From positions 2,046,001 through 2,110,000 of the forward strand of contig NZ_CP101989.1 of assembly GCF_024508275.1 (NCBI RefSeq): a stretch of DNA of 64,000 nt, written 5' to 3'. Both the position numbers and the translations under genes were made by a program. Under the pieces are notes generated by a model, which did not search any database, was not told the origin of the DNA, and was given only the letters and a program-made list of their open reading frames with translations. This DNA is from Cellulomonas wangsupingiae (GTDB taxonomy: Bacteria > Actinomycetota > Actinomycetes > Actinomycetales > Cellulomonadaceae). Shown here piece by piece: positions 57,037 to 64,000 of this stretch (the first letter of the stretch is position 1; the number at the start of each line of letters is the position of its first letter).

Positions 57037-58018
57037 GCGCGCGAGCGACCGCCTGGTACGGATGCTGGGGATGATCGCCTACCTGGAGCGCCACGAGGAC
57101 GTCCCCGTGGACCAGGTGGCGGCGCAGTTCGGCGTCACACCGGCCCAGGTCATGGCGGACATCGACACGCTGTGGGTCACCGGCACGCCCGGGTACCTGC
57201 CCGACGACCTCATCGACTTCGACGCCTCGTCCTACGAGCAGGGCGTCGTGCGGCTCACCGAGGGCCGGGGGATGACCCGTCCGCTGCGTCTGGGGCCGCG
57301 CGAGGGCGTCGCGCTGCTCGCCGCGCTGCGCTCGCTCGCCGCGCTGCGGCCGGCGCTCGACGCCGAGCGGGCCGCGGTCCTCGACTCCGTCATCGCCAAG
57401 GTCCAGGCCGCCACGGGCGACGCCGCCGCCGGCGTGCCGCTGGACGTCGAGCTGAAGGTCGGTGCCGTGCCCGCCGTCGCCGCCGCCGTCGGCAAGGCCC
57501 TGGCGGGGCGTCGCCGGCTGCGCCTGCGGTACGCCGACGCGTCCGACACGGTCACCGAGCGCGACGTCGACCCGATCCGGCTCGTCAGCCAGGACGAGAG
57601 CTCGTACCTCATCGCCTGGTCGCTGGCCGCGGACGCCGAGCGCAGGTTCCGGCTGGACCGCGTCGTCGAGGCCACGGTGCTGGACGAGGCGGCCGGCGAG
57701 CACCCGCTCGCGGCGGACTCCGACGTGTTCCAGCCCGACCCGTCGTCGGGCGACCTGGTGACCGTCCGGCTGAGCGGGCGCGCCCGCTGGGTCGCCGAGA
57801 CCGTGCCGGTCGAGCACACGCGCGAGCTCGCGGGCGGCGCCTTCGAGGTGGACGTGCGCGTCGTGCAGCCGGCGTGGCTGCGGCACCTGCTCCTGCAGGT
57901 CGCCGAGGACGTCCTGGACGTGCGGCCGCCGCACGTCGCGCAGGACACGGCAGCGGCCGCACGCGCCGCGCTCGAGGCGTACGGTCCGCTGCTCGCGACC
58001 ACCGCGGAGGAGACCTGA
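57029..58018 (+). CDS. pafC: WYL-domain transcription regulator PafC
   Basis: This 329-residue partner of PafB starts with RASDRLVRMLGMIAYLERHEDVPVDQVAAQFGVTPAQVMADIDTLW, a winged-helix region. Its WYL domain includes RRRLRLRYADASDTVTERDVDPIRLVSQDESSYLIAWSLAADAERRFRLDRV. The GTG at 57029 follows GAGGAGG and lies inside the last codons of pafB, so the two subunits are coupled. A small membrane protein and tatA follow. Confidence 0.94.
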   Translation: MPERASDRLVRMLGMIAYLERHEDVPVDQVAAQFGVTPAQVMADIDTLWVTGTPGYLPDDLIDFDASSYEQGVVRLTEGRGMTRPLRLGPREGVALLAALRSLAALRPALDAERAAVLDSVIAKVQAATGDAAAGVPLDVELKVGAVPAVAAAVGKALAGRRRLRLRYADASDTVTERDVDPIRLVSQDESSYLIAWSLAADAERRFRLDRVVEATVLDEAAGEHPLAADSDVFQPDPSSGDLVTVRLSGRARWVAETVPVEHTRELAGGAFEVDVRVVQPAWLRHLLLQVAEDVLDVRPPHVAQDTAAAARAALEAYGPLLATTAEET

Positions 58019-58019
58019 C

Positions 58020-58352
58020 ATGCTGTGGTTCTCGGTCTGGACCGTGCTGGTCCTGGCGACCCTCGCGGGTGCGTTCCTGCTGGTGCGGCGGCTGTGGAGC
58101 GCGGCCGTCGCCCTCGGTGAGGAGCTGGCGCGCGCCGGTGAGGTCGCCGACCAGCTCGCCACGCGGGCGGCCTTGCTCGAGGACGCCGCGCGCGCCGAGC
58201 AGGAAGCCGTCCGTCCCGCGCTGGGCGGTGACGCGCAGGCGCTGCGGGACCGCGTGGAGCAGCTGCGCGCCGTGCGCAGGGAGCACCGGCTGCGCCGTCG
58301 CGACCAGCACCGCCGGACGGTGGCCGACGCAGCGGGCCGCTGGCTCGGCTGA
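58020..58352 (+). CDS. Small membrane-anchored protein with coiled coil
   Basis: This 110-residue protein has one N-terminal membrane segment (about residues 5-25), a helical, probably coiled-coil region and a very basic C-terminus (RREHRLRRRDQHRR). It starts one base after the pafC stop. I do not recognise a named family. Small proteins of this layout are often found between pafC and tatA in Micrococcales, and a link to either neighbour is unproven. Confidence 0.75.
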   Translation: MLWFSVWTVLVLATLAGAFLLVRRLWSAAVALGEELARAGEVADQLATRAALLEDAARAEQEAVRPALGGDAQALRDRVEQLRAVRREHRLRRRDQHRRTVADAAGRWLG

Positions 58353-58406
58353 CCCACCCGGCGCCCCGGGCCGGCTCACCGGCTCCGGCACACCACGGCG
58401 GCCACG

Positions 58407-58412
58407 TAGACT
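58407..58412 (+). promoter_or_regulatory. -10 box of tatA
   Basis: TAGACT would give a leader of about 30 bases with AGAGGGG as ribosome site before the ATG at 58449. Confidence 0.5.
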
Positions 58413-58448
58413 CAGCGGCGCGGGAACAACGGACACAGAGGGGTCGTC

Positions 58449-58718
58449 ATGCTCAGGAACGTCAGTGCCTGGCACGTGCTCATCGTCCTGGTGGTGATCC
58501 TGCTCCTGTTCGGGGCGAACCGTCTGCCGGGCCTGGCCAAGAGCATCGGCCAGTCGATGAAGATCTTCAAGAACGAGGTCAAGGACCTCGCCGACGACGG
58601 CAGGCGCAACGACAGCCACGTCGTGCCGGACCCGGTGACGGGCACCACGGCCGACCACGGCACCGATGTGCCGCCCCCGCCCCCGGCGGCGACGCCGCCC
58701 GCCGCGCCGCGACCCTGA
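58449..58718 (+). CDS. tatA: Sec-independent protein translocase subunit TatA
   Basis: This 89-residue protein forms the pore of the twin-arginine translocation system, which exports folded proteins. It has the short membrane helix WHVLIVLVVILLLFGANRLPGLAKSIGQ, then an amphipathic helix (SMKIFKNEVKDL) and a Pro-rich tail. The tail is longer than in minimal TatA. tatC follows after seven bases. Confidence 0.96.
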   Translation: MLRNVSAWHVLIVLVVILLLFGANRLPGLAKSIGQSMKIFKNEVKDLADDGRRNDSHVVPDPVTGTTADHGTDVPPPPPAATPPAAPRP

Positions 58719-58725
58719 GCCGCCC

Positions 58726-59589
58726 GTGAGCCGGAAGCCCCGGCGCGACCCCGACGACGCCGGTCGCATGCCGCTGCGCGAGCACCTGCGCGAGCTGCGC
58801 CGCAGGGTCGTGCTCATCGCGCTCGGACTGGTCGTCGGCGGAGTCGTCGGCTGGATGGTCTACGAACCGGTCTTCGACCTGCTGCAGGCGCCCATCCTCG
58901 ACGCCGCCGACGCCCGTGACGACCGCGTCGCCCTCAACTTCCAGGGCGTCGCGACGGCGTTCGACGTCCGGGTCAAGGTCTCGCTCTTCCTGGGCGTGCT
59001 GTTCACCGCCCCGTGGTGGATCTACCAGCTCTGGGCGTTCGTCACCCCTGGCCTCACGTCCAAGGAACGTCGCTACGCCGTCGGCTTCCTCGCCGTCGGT
59101 GTCCCGCTGTTCCTCGCCGGTGCGGGGCTCGCCTGGTGGGCCGTGCCGAACGCGGTCCACCTGTTCACCGAGTTCGCACCCGCCGGCACGACGAACTGGG
59201 TGGACGCACAGCTCTACCTGGGCTTCTTCATGCGCGTCGTCCTGGCCTTCGGCCTCGGGTTCCTGCTGCCCGTGGTGATGGTCGCCCTGAACCTCACGGG
59301 TCTGGTCCGCGCCCGGACGTGGGCCGCCGGCTGGCGCTGGGCAGTGCTGGTCGCGTTCGTGTTCGCCGCGATCGCGACCCCGACCCCGGACGCCGTGACC
59401 ATGCTCGCCGTGGCGATACCGATCTGCCTGCTCTTCTTCGCAGCGCTCGGCATGTGCGTGCTGCACGACCGTCGACTCGACCGTCGACTGGTCGCCCAGG
59501 GCCTGCCCCGTCTCGACGGGACCACGCCCGACGACGACGACGCGCCCCGCGCCGCACGTGGCGGCGACACCGCCACGGGCACCGCGTGA
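58726..59589 (+). CDS. tatC: Sec-independent protein translocase subunit TatC
   Basis: This 287-residue protein has six membrane segments and recognises twin-arginine signal peptides. MPLREHLRELRRRVVLIALGLV, the glutamate-containing motif PWWIYQLWAFVTPGLTSKERR and the helix GLGFLLPVVMVALNLTG are diagnostic. The C-terminal tail is acidic. The GTG at 58726 fits the family N-terminus. dagK overlaps its stop (GTGA). Confidence 0.97.
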   Translation: MSRKPRRDPDDAGRMPLREHLRELRRRVVLIALGLVVGGVVGWMVYEPVFDLLQAPILDAADARDDRVALNFQGVATAFDVRVKVSLFLGVLFTAPWWIYQLWAFVTPGLTSKERRYAVGFLAVGVPLFLAGAGLAWWAVPNAVHLFTEFAPAGTTNWVDAQLYLGFFMRVVLAFGLGFLLPVVMVALNLTGLVRARTWAAGWRWAVLVAFVFAAIATPTPDAVTMLAVAIPICLLFFAALGMCVLHDRRLDRRLVAQGLPRLDGTTPDDDDAPRAARGGDTATGTA

Positions 59590-60497
59590 GCACCCTCGGG
59601 CTGATCGTCAACCCGGTCGCGGGCAGGGGGAGCAGCAGCGTCGGCAGACGCGCGCACCGGCTCCTCGAACGTGCGGGGCACGACGTGCACGACCTGTCAG
59701 CGCCGACCCTCGTCCAGGCCACCGACCGGGCGCGGCAGGCCGCGACCGCCGGGCTCGACGCGCTGGTCGTCGTCGGCGGCGACGGCATGGTGCACCTCGG
59801 CGTCGACGTGGTGGCGGGCACCGACCTGCCGCTGGGCATCGTCGCCGTCGGCACCGGCAACGACATCGCCCGCGCCTACGGGCTGCCCCGCGGCGACGTC
59901 GACAAGGCCGTGGCGGTCGTCGACCGCGCGCTGCGGACGGGCCCGCGTCGCGTCGACGCGGTGCGTGCCGGGCCGCCCGACGGCACCGGCGCCACGTGGT
60001 ACGCCGGAGTGCTGTCGTGCGGCCTCGACGCGGCGGTCAACGCCCGCGCGAATGCCCTGACCTGGCCGAACGGTCATGCGCGCTACCTGCGAGCGCTGGT
60101 GCCGGAGCTGGCGGCGTTCCGGCCCTACGGGTATCGCGTGCGCGTCGACGACGACACGTGGGAGTCGGCCGGGACGCTCGTCGCGGTCGCGAACACGCCG
60201 TGGTTCGGTGGCGGCCTGCCGATCGCCCCGGACGCCGTGCCGGACGACGGCCTGCTCGACGTCGTCGTGGCCGGCCCGTTCACCCGCCGGGGGGCCGTCG
60301 GGATCTTCCCGCGCATCTACGGGGGCCGGCACCTGGGCGACCCGCGGGTGCGGGCGATGCGGGGACGGCGTGTCCTCGTCGAGCACGCGCCCGGGCTCGG
60401 GGGGCACCCGCCCACGGTCTTCGCGGACGGCGAGCGCGTCGGGCCGCTGCCCCTGCTGGTCGAGGTCGTGCCCGCGGCGCTCGGTCTCCTCGGGTAG
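59586..60497 (+). CDS. Diacylglycerol/lipid kinase family protein
   Basis: This 303-residue protein has the diacylglycerol kinase catalytic fold: LIVNPVAGRGSSS at the N-terminus, the GGDG nucleotide motif in LVVVGGDGMVHLGVDVVAG, GIVAVGTGNDIARAYGLP, and a C-terminal lid with ADGERVG. Such enzymes phosphorylate diacylglycerol or related lipids. The GTG overlaps the tatC stop. It is followed after 31 bases by helY with its own promoter. Confidence 0.94.
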   Translation: MSTLGLIVNPVAGRGSSSVGRRAHRLLERAGHDVHDLSAPTLVQATDRARQAATAGLDALVVVGGDGMVHLGVDVVAGTDLPLGIVAVGTGNDIARAYGLPRGDVDKAVAVVDRALRTGPRRVDAVRAGPPDGTGATWYAGVLSCGLDAAVNARANALTWPNGHARYLRALVPELAAFRPYGYRVRVDDDTWESAGTLVAVANTPWFGGGLPIAPDAVPDDGLLDVVVAGPFTRRGAVGIFPRIYGGRHLGDPRVRAMRGRRVLVEHAPGLGGHPPTVFADGERVGPLPLLVEVVPAALGLLG

Positions 60498-60516
60498 CGC
60501 ACCGCCGCGGCGTGCC

Positions 60517-60522
60517 TAGGGT
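60517..60522 (+). promoter_or_regulatory. Leaderless-type -10 box of helY
   Basis: TAGGGT lies six bases before the GTG at 60529, with no ribosome site between. Confidence 0.55.
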
Positions 60523-60528
60523 GGGCCC

Positions 60529-63384
60529 GTGCCATCGCGTCCCCGCACCCCCCGCACCGTCCCGGGCTCCACCGCCCCCGGACCGGCCGAGCCGTCGCCC
60601 GCGGAGCGCTACGCCGCGTCGCGCCGCCGTGCAGCGGCCGACCGCGGCGAGCTCGCCACCTTCCGCGCCGGCCTGGACTTCCCCCTCGACGAGTTCCAGG
60701 TCGAGGCGTGCGCGGCGCTCGAGCGCGGCAGCGGCGTGCTCGTCGCGGCGCCGACCGGCGCGGGCAAGACGGTGGTGGGGGAGTTCGCCGTGCACCTCGC
60801 GCTCGCCTCGGGGCGCAAGGCGTTCTACACGACGCCCATCAAGGCGCTGTCCAACCAGAAGTACGCCGACCTGGCCCGCGTGCACGGCGCCGAGCGCGTC
60901 GGGCTGCTCACGGGTGACACGACGGTCAACGGGGACGCCGACGTCGTCGTCATGACCACCGAGGTGCTGCGCAACATGCTGTACGCGGGCTCCGCGGCGC
61001 TGGACGGGCTGGGGTACGTCGTCATGGACGAGGTCCACTACCTGGCCGACCGGTTCCGCGGCCCGGTGTGGGAGGAGGTGATCATCCACCTGCCCGACGA
61101 CGTGCAGCTGGTGTCGCTGTCCGCGACGGTGTCGAACGCCGAGGAGTTCGGGGACTGGCTGGCCACCGTGCGTGGCGACACGACCGTGGTGGTGAGCGAG
61201 CACCGTCCCGTCCCGCTGGGCCAGCACGTGCTCGTCGGGGACCAGCTGCTCGACCTGTACGCCGGGCACGTCGACCCGACGGCACCGGGCGCGGACCCGC
61301 CCATCAACCCGGACCTCACGCGCCTGCTGCGTCGCCACGAGCCCGACGGTCGCGAGCGCCGCGGGCCGCGGGACCGCGGGTACCGGGGCCGCGGCGGCCA
61401 GCGCCCGGGCGTCGGCGTGCGGCCGGCTCCGCGGTTCGTCGTCGTCGGGGAGCTCGCCGACGCGGGACTGCTGCCCGCGATCGTGTTCATCTTCTCGCGT
61501 GCCGGGTGCGAGGCGGCCGTGCAGCAGTGCCTGACGGCGGGCGTGGGCCTGACCACCCCCCGCGAGCAGGCGGAGATCCGCCGGGTCGCGGAGGAGCGCT
61601 GCGCGGCCATCCCGCCGGAGGACCTCGGCGTGCTGGGGTTCGACACGTTCGTCGAGGCCCTCGTCCGCGGCGTCGCCGCCCACCACGCGGGCATGCTGCC
61701 GCTGTTCAAGGAGACCGTCGAGGACCTGTTCTCCCGCGGCTGGGTCAAGGTCGTCTTCGCCACCGAGACGCTCGCGCTCGGCATCAACATGCCGGCCCGG
61801 TCGGTCGTCCTGGAGAAGCTCGTCAAGTGGGACGGCAGCGCGCACGTCGACGTGACACCGGGGGAGTACACCCAGCTCACGGGACGCGCCGGCCGGCGCG
61901 GCATCGACACCGAGGGGCACGCCGTGGTGGTCGCGCACGGGGGTCTGGACCCCGTGCAGCTCGCCGGTCTGGCATCCCGGCGGCTGTACCCGCTGCGCTC
62001 GTCGTTCCGGCCGACGTACAACATGGCGGTCAACCTGGTCGCGCAGGTGGGCCGCGAGCGTGCCCGCGAGGTCCTCGAGACGTCGTTCGCGCAGTTCCAG
62101 GCCGATCGCGGTGTGGTCGGCCTCGCCCGTCAGGCCCAGACGCACGCCGAGGCGCTCGAGGGCTACGCCGAGGCGATGTCGTGCCATCTGGGCGACTTCG
62201 GTGAGTACATGGCGCTGCGTCGCGCCCTCACGGACCGCGAGCGGGGTCTGGCCAAGGCCGCCGCCGCGGCGCGGCGCGCGGACGTCGCGCGCACGCTCGA
62301 AGGGCTGCGCGTCGGCGACGTCGTGGAGATCCCCGCCGGGAGGCGTCCGCAGCACGCGGTCGTGGTGGACCCCGGCGGTGGCGGCGGGTTCGACGGCCCT
62401 CGTCCCACCGTCCTGACGACCGACCGGCAGGTGCGCAGGCTGACGGTGGCCGACGCCGGGCCGGGGCTCCGGACCGTCGGGCGGCTCAAGGTGCCCGGGC
62501 GGTTCGAGGTGCGGGTTCCCGCCGCCCGGCGCGACCTGGCCGCGCGTCTGCGGGCACGGCTCGACGAGCTGGACGTCGTGCCGTCGCCGACGCGTGCCGG
62601 CGGGCGCCGGGACCAGCAGCGGTCGGCTGCGGCCGAGGACGCCGAGCTCGAGGCCCTGCGGCGCACCCTGCGCGCTCATCCGTGCCACCGGTGCCCGGAG
62701 CGGGAGGACCACGCGCGCTGGGCGGAGCGGTGGGAGCGGCTGCGTGACGAGCACGCGGCGCTGGTGCGCCGGATCTCCGGGCGGACCGGGTCGATCGCGG
62801 CGGTCTTCGACCGGACGTGCGACGTGCTCGGCACGCTCGGGTACCTGACGACCGACGAGGACGGAGCGCTGCGGGTCACCGACGACGGCCGCTGGCTGCG
62901 CCGGCTGTACGCCGAGAACGACCTCGTGCTCGCGGAGTGCCTGCGACGGGGCGTGTGGGACGAGCTCGACCCGCCGGGCCTGGCGGCGGCCGTCTCGACC
63001 ATCGTGTACCGCTCGAGGCGCGACGACGACGCGGAGGCGCGCGTCCCCGGGGGGCCGGACAGCCGGCTGGGCCGCGCGCTCGACGCGGCCGTGCGGGCGT
63101 GGTCCCAGCTCGAGGACCTCGAGCACGAGGCGCGGCTCGACACCATCCAGCCGCTCGACCTGGGGCTGGTGGAGCCGATCCACCGGTGGGCGGCCGGGCG
63201 CAGCCTGGACGCGGTGCTGCGCGGGTCGGACCTCGCCGCCGGGGACTTCGTGCGGTGGTGCAAGCAGGTCGTCGACGTGCTCGACCAGATCGCCGGCGCC
63301 GCACCGACCGCCCGGCTGCGCACCACGGCCGACCGCGCGGTGACCGCGCTGCGGCGCGGCGTCGTGGCGTACTCGGCCGTCTGA
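60529..63384 (+). CDS. helY: Ski2/Mtr4-like DEVH-box RNA helicase
   Basis: This 951-residue protein has two RecA-like domains and a C-terminal DSHCT-type domain. Visible motifs are APTGAGKT (74-81), DEVH (167-170), SATVSN, FIFSRAGCEAA, ETLALGINMPARSVV and QLTGRAGRRGID. The family unwinds structured RNA for decay, and the actinobacterial member is called HelY. A basic Gly- and Arg-rich insert (RRGPRDRGYRGRGGQR, about residue 285) lies between the two core domains. The GTG start has a -10 box six bases upstream. The tatA-tatC-dagK-helY order is conserved in the group. Confidence 0.95.
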   Translation: MPSRPRTPRTVPGSTAPGPAEPSPAERYAASRRRAAADRGELATFRAGLDFPLDEFQVEACAALERGSGVLVAAPTGAGKTVVGEFAVHLALASGRKAFYTTPIKALSNQKYADLARVHGAERVGLLTGDTTVNGDADVVVMTTEVLRNMLYAGSAALDGLGYVVMDEVHYLADRFRGPVWEEVIIHLPDDVQLVSLSATVSNAEEFGDWLATVRGDTTVVVSEHRPVPLGQHVLVGDQLLDLYAGHVDPTAPGADPPINPDLTRLLRRHEPDGRERRGPRDRGYRGRGGQRPGVGVRPAPRFVVVGELADAGLLPAIVFIFSRAGCEAAVQQCLTAGVGLTTPREQAEIRRVAEERCAAIPPEDLGVLGFDTFVEALVRGVAAHHAGMLPLFKETVEDLFSRGWVKVVFATETLALGINMPARSVVLEKLVKWDGSAHVDVTPGEYTQLTGRAGRRGIDTEGHAVVVAHGGLDPVQLAGLASRRLYPLRSSFRPTYNMAVNLVAQVGRERAREVLETSFAQFQADRGVVGLARQAQTHAEALEGYAEAMSCHLGDFGEYMALRRALTDRERGLAKAAAAARRADVARTLEGLRVGDVVEIPAGRRPQHAVVVDPGGGGGFDGPRPTVLTTDRQVRRLTVADAGPGLRTVGRLKVPGRFEVRVPAARRDLAARLRARLDELDVVPSPTRAGGRRDQQRSAAAEDAELEALRRTLRAHPCHRCPEREDHARWAERWERLRDEHAALVRRISGRTGSIAAVFDRTCDVLGTLGYLTTDEDGALRVTDDGRWLRRLYAENDLVLAECLRRGVWDELDPPGLAAAVSTIVYRSRRDDDAEARVPGGPDSRLGRALDAAVRAWSQLEDLEHEARLDTIQPLDLGLVEPIHRWAAGRSLDAVLRGSDLAAGDFVRWCKQVVDVLDQIAGAAPTARLRTTADRAVTALRRGVVAYSAV

Positions 63385-63443
63385 GCCGACGGCGAGCAGG
63401 ACGCCCGTCCTCCTCCGCGTTCCGCGTCCGCCCCGGGTGGGCC

Positions 63444-63449
63444 TATCGT
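63444..63449 (+). promoter_or_regulatory. -10 box of the amidohydrolase gene
   Basis: TATCGT lies eight bases before the GTG at 63458. Confidence 0.5.
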
Positions 63450-63457
63450 GGGCTGAT

Positions 63458-64000
63458 GTGAGCGCGACCCTCTACCGGCACGGTGTCGTGCACTCTCCCG
63501 CGGACCCCTTCGCCGAGGCGGTGCTCGTCGAGGACGGCGTCATCGCCTGGATGGGGTCGGACGACACCGCCGACGGCCTCGTCGCCGGCGTCGACGAGGT
63601 CGTCGAGCTCGACGGGGCGCTCGTCGCCCCGGCGTTCGTCGATGCGCACGTGCACCTCCTGGAGACGGGCCTGGCCGCCGCCGGTCTCGACCTGAGCGCG
63701 GCCGGGGGAGTGCGGAGCCTGCCTGCCGCGCTCGACGCCGTGGCGCGGGTCGCGGCCGAACGGGCAGCAGGCGACCGCCGCGTCGTGCTGGGCACGGGGT
63801 GGGACGACGGCGCGTGGCCGGAGCGGCGCCCGCCGACGCGCGACGAGCTCGACGTGGCCGGCCAGGGGCTGCCGGTGTACCTGGCACGCGTCGACGTGCA
63901 CTCCGCTATCGTCTCGAGCGCGCTGGCCGACCTGGCCGGCCTGCGGGGCCTGCCGGGGTGGTCGGAGGACGGCCGCGTCACCGGTGCCGCCCACCACGCG
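63458..64000 (+). CDS. Amidohydrolase family protein, N-terminal part (runs off the window)
   Basis: The frame from the GTG at 63458 stays open for 181 codons to the end of the window. It opens VSATLYRHGVVHSPADPFAEAVLVEDGVIAWMG, then has VAPAFVDAHVHLLETGLA with the first metal motif HxH. GTGWDDGAWPERRPPTRDELD and VYLARVDVHSAIV follow, as in YtcJ-like metal-dependent amidohydrolases. The substrate cannot be told from this part. A -10 box eight bases upstream supports the start. Confidence 0.9.
   Translation, partial: MSATLYRHGVVHSPADPFAEAVLVEDGVIAWMGSDDTADGLVAGVDEVVELDGALVAPAFVDAHVHLLETGLAAAGLDLSAAGGVRSLPAALDAVARVAAERAAGDRRVVLGTGWDDGAWPERRPPTRDELDVAGQGLPVYLARVDVHSAIVSSALADLAGLRGLPGWSEDGRVTGAAHHA

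Noticed and set aside
60280..63183. 967-codon minus-strand frame opposite helY
   Set aside because: The plus-strand helicase has all motifs; the antisense translation is repetitive and featureless.

Overview
This window is chromosomal DNA of a very GC-rich actinomycete. Codon third positions are almost all G or C, GTG starts are common, and many genes have a TANNNT box 6 to 8 bases before the start codon, the layout of leaderless actinobacterial transcripts. The gene order (rpsD, alaS, ruvX, mltG, aroE, then aroC-aroK-aroB, efp, nusB, pyr operon, mihF, gmk, rpoZ, coaBC, metK, priA, fmt, rsmB, rpe, rib operon, hisE-hisG, pafB-pafC, tatA-tatC, helY) is that of the order Micrococcales. Cellulomonas or a close relative is my best guess, but this is inference from synteny and protein style, not a database match.

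Layout. 1-6.4 kb: tail of rpsD, two small membrane proteins, alaS, ruvX, mltG, aroE. 6.4-19 kb: a complete type IV pilus locus (pilB, pilT, pilC, pilin, three prepilin-like minor subunits, prepilin peptidase, pilM, pilN, pilO) inserted between aroE and aroC. Four transcription units in it each carry the same spaced motif, CTCAAG or a variant, 15 bases, then GCCGAT or GTCGAT, which looks like a motility-sigma (FliA/WhiG class) promoter. 19-23.7 kb: aroC, an animal-type heme peroxidase gene isolated between two strong hairpins, aroK, aroB. 23.7-25.9 kb: small accessory stretch with an AbiEi/DUF559-type protein flanked by two related hairpins, and a SatD-like protein with a small membrane partner. 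25.9-29.5 kb: efp, nusB and, on the opposite strand, a membrane GGDEF-EAL cyclic-di-GMP enzyme.

29.5-38.5 kb: the pyrimidine operon pyrR-pyrB-pyrC-(PH-like)-carA-carB-pyrF with tightly overlapping genes, preceded by a PyrR-binding RNA hairpin next to the pyrR ribosome binding site. 38.5-49.2 kb: a degenerate integrase-like protein, the nucleoid protein mIHF, gmk, rpoZ, coaBC, metK, an ATPase-dead PriA, fmt, rsmB and rpe. 49.2-53.1 kb: an FMN riboswitch and ribD-ribE-ribBA-ribH. 53.1-64 kb: hisE, hisG, a PH-domain membrane protein, a DUF3866 gene on the minus strand, pafB-pafC, a small membrane protein, tatA, tatC, a diacylglycerol kinase family gene, the Ski2-like helicase helY, and the start of an amidohydrolase that runs off the window.

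Most of the window is housekeeping metabolism: shikimate, UMP, riboflavin and histidine synthesis, translation and DNA repair regulation. The parts most worth a second look are the pilus locus with its putative motility-sigma regulon and a PilB that may sense cyclic-di-GMP, the heme peroxidase insert, the SatD/membrane pair, the hairpin-flanked DUF559 gene and the integrase-like gene. I saw no tRNA, rRNA, CRISPR array, transposase or complete prophage.
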